From the NCBI GenBank assembly GCA_947579605.1, contig OX388316.1, positions 17,735,290 to 17,799,289 of the forward strand: a stretch of DNA of 64,000 nucleotides, given 5' to 3'. The translations under genes were made by a program, and so were the position numbers. The DNA comes from Athripsodes cinereus (lineage: Eukaryota > Arthropoda > Insecta > Trichoptera > Leptoceridae). Shown here in pieces: positions 23,641 through 34,200 of the stretch. The notes beneath the pieces were generated by a model. It ran no database searches. It was not told the DNA's origin and saw only the letters and a list, made by a program, of their open reading frames with translations. Each line of letters begins with the position of its first letter. The first letter of the stretch is position 1.

Positions 23641-24315
23641 GAATTTATACCAGCAGGTATACATTGAATATAGAAAACAAGTATATTCTGAATACAAACA
23701 GGCAAAAATATTTATTAAAGACTGGCATGATACAGGTGGATATTGACGAAATAATATGAAAGGTTGTTACACCTTCCTACCTGTATGGAAGAGATAATAC
23801 TGTAAGATGCATGTTAGTTGTCAAAAGTTTCGTGTTAAGACGTCAATTACTATTATCGTTTGTTTCTATGTCACATTGCAGATGTTATAAGTAACTTGTA
23901 TAATATAATTCTTGAATAATCATATAACTAACAACTACCTTAATTGCTATTTTGACATGACATCGTTGCAAATTTAATACTAACAACAGTAAAGGAGAAT
24001 GAAATTCAATAATTTGATGATGCTTCAGGTAACAATTTCCCAACTATTTGTGTCAATATTTATTATTACGATATTGTAAATACATAATATAACATTTATT
24101 AACTTACCTGTTTCAAAATTCCACATTATTACACAGTAAACAATTAAAAATTTCATTCTTTACTAGATGGTTTTCTGATATTTTCTTATAAAATTCTTTT
24201 TTGTCACAGAATTTTCTCAATATGTGCACACTTTTCCGTTTTCTCAAGATCTGGTAGTGCATGTCTTCAATTATTTTTCTTAATTTTTCAAAAATATTAT
24301 GGTGGTTTAATTCAT

Positions 24316-24417
24316 CTCCCCTTTCACGGCACAAGCTTTTAGCTTAGTGTGAAAGGTGTATAAGGTTGTATTTGGGTTTATAACAAACCCAGATAAGTAT
24401 AACTTTAAAACAAAAAA
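24316..24417 (+). mobile_element. SINE family S2, 5'-truncated, with visible empty site elsewhere
   Basis: Begins within the body block CTCCCCTTTCACGGCACAAGC and ends in A-rich sequence. The other copy of the host repeat (63,685-63,700) reads straight across (GGTTTAATGCAGCTTGG), giving the pre-insertion state. Confidence 0.85.
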
Positions 24418-24690
24418 ATGCAGCTTGGAGTACCCGACAAAGAATTGGTATCCCAATCTTTTCGGTAAGTCTTTGAGTGTCCTGTATAAGACAGGTAGGT
24501 ATTCGAAAAAATAAATACATTTTACATCTGAAATTCTGTGATGAGGTATGCAACCCTTCCTGAACGTCTTAATTTTTTTGTTGGCATTGAGAGGACAGCT
24601 TGCATGCTTATTACATGCTACTTATTTGCTGTTTGTGGGATATGCCGTGATGGTATAATGGTAATAGTAGAAGAAGTAGGTTAATAAGTG
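24418..24690 (+). repeat. Dispersed family A, well-preserved copy
   Basis: The order is GCAGCTTGGAGTACCCG, TTGAGTGTCCTGTATAAG, ATTCTGTGATGAGG, CTTCCTGAACGTC, GAGGACAGCTTGCATG, GGGATATGCCGTGATGG and a short AGTAG-rich end. The short-repeat 3' end suggests an RTE-mobilised retroposon, but this is inference. Confidence 0.6.
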
Positions 24691-24839
24691 TACGAATTCA
24701 GCCCACCCTGAATGTATTTTTTTATTATTACTTAGAGGAAGATCTGTTTGTAACATTATGTTTATATGGTCAACTGATTCACCTAATAGTGGGGTATGCT
24801 ATGATACTATAGGTAAGTAATTTAATTTATAATTTAAAA

Positions 24840-24845
24840 TTTATT
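24840..24845 (-). promoter_or_regulatory. Possible poly(A) signal of the SLC22 gene
   Basis: AATAAA on the minus strand, about 195 nt after the stop codon at 25,038. An ATTAAA at 24,864-24,869 is an alternative. Confidence 0.3.
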
Positions 24846-25037
24846 TGTGTTTTTGTATCAGCTTTTAATCAACCACCATATAAACAAACTGTTAACTTTG
24901 AAACAACAACATCAAACAGTTTTGAATACTTATGTAAAATATTATAAAGATAATTTAAAAATAAATTGTACTAACACTTAAATAAGAGGAATTACAGTAT
25001 ATACATCTAACAAAACATAATATTAATACTTTTAAAA

Positions 25038-25211
25038 TCACGTGGAATCATCTAAAAAATTCCGTCTTGATTGTGAAATATTCTCAGCTTCTTCGACAGT
25101 CTCTGGGAGAGGAAGTCCTATAGTCTCTGGAGAGGTCAGCATGAGAAGAGCAGATATAAGGCAGGAGCCTGCGAAGAGATACGTTGGCAGTTCTGGGAAT
25201 GTTATCTCAGC
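25038..25211 (-). CDS. SLC22 gene exon 6 (residues 491-547, stop)
   Basis: The acceptor TTCTTTCAG precedes GCTGAG. It codes the last membrane segment (YLFAGSCLISALLML) and the PETIGLPLPET motif, then a short polar tail ending in TGA at 25,040-25,038. It enters in phase 0, as exon 5 requires. Confidence 0.92.
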   Translation of the reverse strand, partial: AEITFPELPTYLFAGSCLISALLMLTSPETIGLPLPETVEEAENISQSRRNFLDDST

Positions 25212-28200
25212 CTGAAAGAATAAAAATGTTTAGTGAGTCAGACATTTATAATCCAATAATAAAAAAAAATATAACTGAAATGTGTTAAATGATAGAGTAA
25301 AAGCAATGTAAATTATTTTCATAAAATAGTTTTCATTACTTTTTGTCTATCATCCAATTTTTTCGTACAAATTTCTTCATTGACACCTGCCGGATGTCCA
25401 AACATACTAAACTTATAAATATTACCTAATTTGAATAATAAGAGTCGCTTTGCATTAATGCAATCTATTTTTTGATTTAACTTTGTGGAATGTTAACAAA
25501 ATAAGTCAATTTGCTTATTTCCTAAGTTGCATACTTATTGGTTGACTGTCAAGTATATAAATGTAGTTCAGCAAATAAGTACAGCAGATAATAATAAAAT
25601 CAAAGATTGCCTATATTTATCTGTTTCAGAACAGTTCACTAACAGAGACAGTTTGCTGCAAATTGATTTACAAGAGGTCAACGTTGGTTGAAAATAACGA
25701 TTAATCACGAAAAGTCAATAGTGTTTAGAAGAAATCTGTTTAGTCTGTCAATATGTCACAATGTGGTAATTATTTCCGTATAATTGTGATAGTTTTAAAT
25801 GATAGCTTTTGAATCAATTTGTATATTACAAGCTGACAAGGCAAACGTTGTTTTGCCATAAACATTATTTCTAGATTACTAATATCGCTATTAAAAAATA
25901 GGGGTTGATGGTAGAAGGGTGAAAATTTAAGGCTGTATGTATTTTTTAATGCCTCACCGTAGAAAATAAAATTAAAAAAATTGTCCAAAAAAAAAAATCG
26001 GGATGGACCACCCTTGTCTTTTACGTGTATTAAAAATAGATGTTGGCCGATTCTCAGACCTACCCGATAAGTACACAAAATTTGATCAAAATCGGTCCAG
26101 CCGTTTCGGAGAAGTATGATAACAAACAACGTGACACGAGAATTTTATATATTAGATTGTAAATATGTGTGTTATTAGGTACAACGAATTTTTGTATTAA
26201 TATTTCCGTTCATTCACATGGTGTGCATTGAAATCCAATATAGACGAAGGTATATACCAGAGATCTGATAAGTAAAAGGGAGACCAATGCACTCCATAAA
26301 TATCCATTGAGAGTGAGAATTATTTTTATTAGACACAGTCATTCGTCTATTGCATAAAATATTTGGTTATTCTTATTCGCACGGCGTGCGAATAATATTT
26401 CTTCCTTATTCGCACACTACCGTGCGAATAAGAGGTAAATATTATTCGCACGGCGCAGCTATATCAAGCCAAAGTGACATACGTCGAGAGTATGATAATT
26501 TTTAATTTTTTTTATTTGTTACTCTTAATTTCGATTTGTAACAATCAACCTTTATGTATCTATATCGTTAAACTAAAAACTATGTGTATATAGTAATTTT
26601 TCATCATTTTATCAGACTATTTGGCGTGTTTTCTTATATATTTTGACATAAAAACACTCCAAGTGTGATATTTGTATGAAAAAAATTCTTGATATTTTTA
26701 TTTGTTAGTCTTAATTTCGATCTGCAACAATCAACCTTTATGTATCTACATCTTAAAACTAATAAGTATGTGTATTTAGTAATTTTTCATCATTTTATCA
26801 GACTATTTGGCGTGTTTTCTTATATATTTTGACCTAAAAACACTCCAAGTGTGAAATTTAGGAGGAGGAGGACAATAACATGGCATCTTATAGAATTTGA
26901 ACTGACAATTTTAAATTATAAATGTAGACAAGGCTATACTATACTATACCCTCACGCCGTGTCCCAGGTGGGGTAGGCAAAGAGAACGGAACGCCTTGTT
27001 GATCTTTCCTTACATATCTCTTTCGCTTCCTCTACATTCAACCAGTTTCTCATACATGCACGCCGATTCATCTTACTTAAGACGCGACCGTCCTTGAGAA
27101 TTTGATCCACGTGGTCAAGCCACGTAGTTCTTGGACATAGATTGGTTATAGATGTAGACAAGGCAATTGAATGAAAAATGAAATACAAATAAGTACTATA
27201 AGATGTTTGGAGCAAGTGGACGAATATGTTTATTTAGGAAGTATGTTTGTAAGGGATGGTAGGTACGAAAGGGACATTGAAAAAAGAAAAGTGCGAGAGT
27301 GAACGGTGCACTTCGATCTATTGTTAGCAATAGCAATGTCTCGAACATGGCTAAAATGCTGGTATGCAAGCGAGACTTGGACATGGCTGAAGAAGGACGA
27401 GAGTGGAATAAATGCAGTGGAGATGCGATCACTGAGAAGAATGGTAGGTAAAACATTGCGTGATAGAGTAAGAAATGAGGATATTAGAAGAATGAGTGGA
27501 TGCAAGAGGAGTGTTGTTGATAGAATGCGTGTAAATAAATTGAAATGGTTTGGTCATGTGGAGCGAATGGATGGTGTAAGATTGACGAAGAGGGTGTATT
27601 TAGCTGAAAGAGAGGGTGTGAGGAAGCGCGGGCGTCCGAGAACCACGTGGCTTAACCACGTGGATCAAATTCTCAAGGACGGTCGCGTGTTAAGTAAGAG
27701 GAATCGGCGTGCATGTATGAGAAACTGGATGAATGTAGAGGAAGCGAAAGAAGTATGTAAGGATAGAGCGACATGGCGTTCTGCCTACCCCACCTGGGAC
27801 ACGGCGTGAGGGTATAGTATAGTATAAGATATTACTGTAAGATGAAATTTTCATTAATAGGTACTATATATTACCTTTTTCCAAGAATTTCTCCTAACTA
27901 ATACTTACAATAATAATATCCTATTTGGTTCTTAGTGAAAATGTTGTACCATTCTTGAGTATTTCCAATGCAACATGTACCTAATTTATTTATTTATTTA
28001 TAATAATATACACGGCTTACGCCTTTTATACACAGTGTTTATAATTAATAATAGTACCTACAATACTACTACCATATCATATCATAATTCAAAATAAATC
28101 AGTTATGGGTAATTGTCTTTCTTAGATTTCAGATATGATAATAAACTCTTATAAATATGCTAAAAAAGAGTGAAGAATGAGGATATCAGGAAAATGAGCG

Positions 28201-31200
28201 GATGCGAGAAGAGTGTTGTGGATAGAAGGCGTGTAAATAAGTTACGATGGTTTGGACATGTTGAGCGAATGCAAGATGAAAGAATGACGAAGAGGATGTA
28301 TGAAAGATGAGGTGCGAGGAAGCGCGGAAGGCCAAGAACCACGTTGCTTGAGCACGTGGATCAAATCCTAAAGAACGGCCGCGTGTTGAGTAAGAGAAAT
28401 CGGCGAACATATGTGAGAAACTGGATGAATGTGGAGGAAGCGAAAGAAGTTTGTAAGGATTGATCTATACGGCGTTCCGGTCTCTCTGCCTACCCCTCCG
28501 GGGACACGGCGTGAGGGTATAGATAGATATAGATAGATTATATGCTCAATACATAGTGTACGGCCCTCCTTGCCTTTGCTGCGGGTCACCATCGAACCAT
28601 CTGAAGCGCACCCCGTGCTAGCACCCACACTAGCATACGTCATTGTTTCCACCAAGGAAGCCGTTCTGAGGAGGGACCATGCTCCACGCACCCACAGGTG
28701 GTCCGCCTGCTCGGAGGTAACACACAGATGACACAGACACTGGTATATTAATAAAATTTCACAATTTTTTAATACAAATATAACACTTGGAGTGTTTTTA
28801 GGTCAAAATATATAAGAAAACACGCCAAATAGTCTGATAAAATGATGAAAAATTACTATATACACATAGTTATTAGTTTTACGATATAGATACATAAAGG
28901 TTGATTGTTAGAAATCGAAATTAAGAGTAACAAATACAAATTTAAAGATTTTTTTCATACAAATATTACACTTGGAGTGTTTTTAGGTCAAAATATATAA
29001 GAAAACACGCCAAATAGTCTCATAAACGGATGAAAAATTACTATATACACATACTTATTAGTTTTAAGATGTAGATACATAAAGGTTGATTGTTGCAGAT
29101 CGAAATTAAGACTAACAAATAAAAATATCAAGAATTTTTTTCATACAAATATAACACTTGGAGTGTTTTTAGGCCAAAATATATAAGAAAACACGCCAAA
29201 TAGTCTGATAAAATTATGAAAAATTACTATATACACATAGTTATTAGTTTTACGATATAGATTACGATATAGATACGAGATAGATACGAGATAGATACGA
29301 TATAGAGAGTTCGTCGGTAGCCTGGAGGTAGAGTCTCGGCCTCTTGAACAAGGGGTCCGCGGTTCGATCCCAGGTGCCGGCAAACTCCCCTTTCACGACA
29401 CAAGCTTTTAGCTTACTGTGGAAGGTGTATAAAGTTGTATTTGGGTTTATAACTGTACTGTTTGCTCCCTCGAAGATCACTGGCTCTGGCTCACACCAAA
29501 CAGCAACTGGCTTGCTATTTCACAATACTCCAGTTCTTATACTGTTCTGTGTCAGAGACAATGTACCTGTCAATTTACATTGACAGTCCCACACACCACA
29601 GATGTACAATCTGTGGATAGTTTACCAATGTGCATACACTACATCCCTCCCTTATCAAAATAATTACAATTTTTGCTTACAACCAGTATGAAATATATTT
29701 TTGTTCTCTCTGCCCACCCCGTCCGGGACAAGGCACGAGGGCATAGCACAGTATAGTATAGGTAATTGTCAATCAACACAATCACATTAGCTAATAATAT
29801 TATGCTTGTATGATTTACACTGAATTGACACAATGAACTTATGTGTATTATTATATATTGTAACTAACACTGCGGTGTATGACTGTGTACTCTCCTTCCT
29901 TCTCTCATTTATGTAATAATAATTATAACAACAAAAACCTCACTGCACAAAAACAAACATTATCAAATAAACATTGCAGAATTTAAATCAGACAAACAAC
30001 TTATGCAATGGGCGAGTTTATCGCCTTTGCACATATTTATTGCACAAGTTTATTAGTTATTATTTATGTACATGTTATACTTATCTTTTTAGTTCACTCC
30101 TTTCTACTTCTGGTCTCCTCTCTCATTTTCCATGTTATTTTATCTTGTTATATTTCCCTCAGATACACCTCATCACCTCATCTCTCTGTTGCCGATTGAT
30201 TCTAGACTTTCTTCATACCCATTATATTCCTTTTCCAATTGATTTGACCGGTCATCATCAACTGCCATACATATAATAACATACATATACATGTACCACA
30301 CCCAGACCCAGAACATGGCAATTTACCATTTTTCGCTCTGGCCGGGAATCGAACCTGGGACCTCGTGACTCGCAGGCAAGCGCGTTACCTCCACGTCACA
30401 CCGGCCGTCGGTACATATGCATGTCTCATGAGCTCACTTTGTTCTCTACCACTTCTCTCAATTCAAACTTTTTTACCAGTTGGGACACTGTATTTATACA
30501 TATCCATAACATGCATATACATGTACCACACCCAGACCCAGAACATGGTTGTTAACCATTTTTCGCTCTGGCCGGGAATCGAACCTGGGACCTCGTGACT
30601 CGCAGGCAAGAGCGTTACCTCCACGTCACACCGGCCGTCGGTACATATGCATGTCTCATGAGCTCACATTGCTCTCTACCACTGCTCTCAATTCAAACTT
30701 TTTTTACCAGTTGGGACACCACTTCTTTGGAATTATACCCTGGGACACCACTGCTCCCAATTTCATCGGAAGCAGCTGGAATTATACCCTTTTTACCAAT
30801 TGGGACACCACTGCTCCCAATTTCATCGGGAGCAGCTGGAATTATACCCTTTTTACCAACTGGGACACCACTGCTCCCAATTTCATCGGGAGCAGCTGGA
30901 ATTATACCCTGGGACACCACTGCCCTCAACCTATATCGAGAGCAGCTGGAATTATACCCTTTTTACCAACTGGGACACCACTGCTCCCAATTTCATCGGG
31001 AGCAGCTGGAATTATACCCTGGGACACCACTGCCCTCAACCTATATCGAGAGCAGCTGGAATTATACCCTTTCCGATGATGCTGACAGCCCTCAGATCAC
31101 AAGGCCGATGATGTCTCAGCGTCTCCATGGCTCCAGGAAAGGGCAGCTGGTCCTTGAGTTGGGAAAGGGGTAACCTACAAGGGTGGTTGACGCCTAATGC

Positions 31201-34200
31201 ACTGGATGCAAGGAGGAATGCCCCACATGCACCACGCGGCTCGAGATGTCCACCACCCGTCTATTCAAGCTCCCATGAGCTGCAGGACAGGAAAGTTTGA
31301 TCTACCTTACAATTGGAAGGATTAGGGAAGAGCTTACTTGCAAGGGTGGTTGACGCCTAATGCACTGGGTGCAAGGTGGAATGCCCCACATGCACCACGC
31401 GGCTCGAGATGTCTACCACCCATCTATTCAAGCTCCTTTGAGCTGCAAGCTGAGGCAGTTGGGTTTTCCTTGCAATTGGAAGGATTTGGGAAGAGGTTAC
31501 CTGCAAGGGTGGTTGACGCCTAATGCACTGGATGCAAGGAGGAATGCCCCACATGCACCACGCGGCTCGAGATGTCTACCACCCGTCTATTCAAGCTCTC
31601 TTGAGCTGCAAGACAGGAAAGTTTGATCTACCTTACAATTGGAAGGATTAGGAAAGAAGAAACCTATAAGGGTGATTGACGCCAAATACCACCACCTGAA
31701 ATCATACATTGAGCTTGCAAACATATAGCCCATTTTCCTCAAATGCTCCCAATATTGTTGAGAGCACCTGGAGTTACTCATTCAGTGGACAAATACGCAA
31801 ACATATATTTCACTTTTTACATTTTCACTGGCAAGGCATCCTTTGAATGAATTACCTATGGCTATTTGATAACACTTTTTTCATTAAACATATGTTTGTG
31901 TTTGTGATAGAAATATAAGAAGTACATAATTATATATATGAGTGTACATATATACCTAAACTCCTAATATTCCATTACATAATATACCACGTATTAGGTA
32001 AATATAATATTGAATTGATTAAATGATGAGAATAACATTATTATGTTTCCTCGTGTAATGTAGCTTATGCTGTATTAATTTTATCAGATTATGCACAATT
32101 TGAACACATCAAGACCAACATTTTTTAAGATATTTCATGAATTTCAACTGTGCTTGTAAAAAATACTGTGTAATTTTAATATGATTGCACTTTTATCGGT
32201 GATCAAATTTCTTATTTATTTTCATAGATTGCACAATATTTATCAACATTATATCTCCTCACTCCGTATTTGGAGTATGAGGTAGAGAGAGATATCTATA
32301 GTTTACCACTTCCAACCTCTCTTCACTTCATGAAGTTACACTAAGCAAGTTGTGAAACCCAGTACATCAACTAATGATTTAATATTAACAGTCGATATAT
32401 TTGTTCATAAAATAACACGATAATAAATATATTTTTTTCACTGTATATCAATCAATGACTACTCATCTTCTTCTTGTATATATTTTTTCTATTAATGAAT
32501 TTCACTATTTTTCATAATAATTTTTTAGCGTATTATTAGTTACTTATTACCTTTATATTTATTATAGAGATGCAACGAATATTCGTCAAATATTCGGTAT
32601 TCGGCAATTATACTATTCGTTGCATCTCTAATTTATTACCTTGTAACATATCACTTTTTCTCCGTCCGCTCTTCATTGCTCTTTTCAGGAGCACAGAGCT
32701 CTTTTAACAAGCTCCTTCCCTATCGTAAGCTACTGTGGCCAACCGAGTCACCACCAATAGAAATAAACAGGGGAGGGGACAATCTTAGACTCGCATATTT
32801 CATAAGTTTAAGACTCCTATTTATACCAATATTTAAATGCAGACACAATTTGTATGGTCCCGGAATACTTTAGGGTTATCTATCTCTCTCTCTCTCTCTC
32901 ATTCTCTCTTCACAGCATATTTGCCACATACAATGCCGTCGGTGTAAGTACATTTTGACAATTTATCATAAAAATAAATGAGGAAAGATGATATTCGCCC
33001 CAGCCACTGGTGAATCATTTCACTTCACTTCACCTTGCATCCTATACTTCACTTCACATTTCGAAAAATAGAATACTTAATATAATTTCATTTAATTGGG
33101 CAATGCATTATATTGGTTAGCTGGAAGATACCGCCTCCAAGCAACAAGCTCTTAATCACTCGCAAATGTTTTTCCAATAAAGTGGTATTATTAATTATTT
33201 TGTAAAATCATAGACATAAACCCCTTGATCCATAATAATGTAATCAACCCTCTTTATCTTATATATAAACCCTCTTTATCTTTAACACTGCAAACATGTA
33301 TTCTATCTGTAAAATAATCTATTTGGGCTAAATCAGATCATATTATACAATTCTATATATGAATACACGATTGTGCAATACATTAAAAGATCAACGATTT
33401 AGGTACATATCTCGCATAAATCACTTTGCCAATGCAATTTAACTTTTTAATGCTCAATTTAAAGGTACATCATCGTGCAAAGATAATGAATTTCATTATA
33501 TATGAAGACATGATTTTGCAATATGTAACATATCAATGATTGGCATCTCGTGTAATTTCCTGCACAAATAGGACTATTTACTGATTTAAGGATTTTGAAA
33601 CACTTAAGAAATTATGAAGTACATGCTTATACCAATCTTTCGGGATCGCGGAGGATTCATAATACACAATTTACTCGAAAGTTAAATCATTGCAGGTAGG
33701 TATATCTTGCACATACAGTTATAAGAATTTGTTTCAATTGAAGTTTGTGAATTTGAACATAAAACAACAAGAAAGAACTTACTCTCTGTCCAATATTTTG
33801 AAGCACAATTCAAAGACAGGTTGCCTTTGAAGTAAAAGCATTATGCAATATCACTTACTCCTCTTTCTTCTATATTTTTTCCAACCGATGGAGAGTTCTC
33901 GTACCTACTATTAATTTATCCTCGTCGCCACTTGTACTGTTTGCTCCCTCGAAGATCACTGGCTCTGGCTCACACCAAACAGCAACTGGCTTGCTATTTC
34001 ACAATACTCCAGTTCTTATACTGTTCTGTGTCAGAGACAATGTACCTGTCAATTTACATTGACAGTCCCACACACCACAGATGTACAATCTGTGGATAGT
34101 TTACCAATGTGCATACACTACAATAACAATACCCAGATATATCTTTTTAAAAAAAAAAAAAAAAAATATAAAAATGTTGATTGTTACAGGCCGAAATTAA

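Larger units (their letters stand above)
22668..24780 (+). repeat. Long dispersed repeat L1, copy 1 (with insertions)
   Basis: Segments 22,668-22,883 and about 23,566-24,780 match 62,676-64,000 in the same orientation at high identity. Relative to that copy, this one has extra DNA at about 22,884-23,565 and a SINE at 24,316-24,417. Its terminal part is family A. No coding capacity. Confidence 0.85.
29454..34122. mobile_element. Non-autonomous LTR retrotransposon (LARD-like), 4,669 bp
   Basis: Two direct repeats of 190 bp, 29,454-29,643 and 33,933-34,122, are identical base for base. Each begins TGT and ends ACA, and the pair is flanked by the 5-bp duplication ATAAC (29,449-29,453 and 34,123-34,127). 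That is the full border signature of an LTR insertion. The 4.3-kb interior has no gag or pol; it is a mosaic of SINE pieces, tandem repeats and AT-rich DNA. No tRNA primer-binding site or polypurine tract stood out, so movement by helper proteins is inferred. Identical LTRs suggest a recent event. Confidence 0.85.
29310..34166 (+). mobile_element. SINE family S2, full length, split by an LTR element
   Basis: The 5' part at 29,310-29,453 (GTAGCCTGGAGGTAGAGTC, B box GGTTCGATCCC, body through GGGTTTATAAC) and the 3' part at 34,123-34,166 (ATAACAATACCCAGATATATC and an A-tail) together reproduce the intact S2 sequence. Confidence 0.88.

Noticed and set aside
25770..26129. 119-codon minus-strand ORF
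   Set aside because: Lies within the Helitron 5' region and shows no Rep or helicase motif; judged chance.
30549..31173. ORFs of 176 and 192 codons
   Set aside because: They are translations of the 50/60-bp tandem array in overlapping frames, with antisense ORFs equally long.
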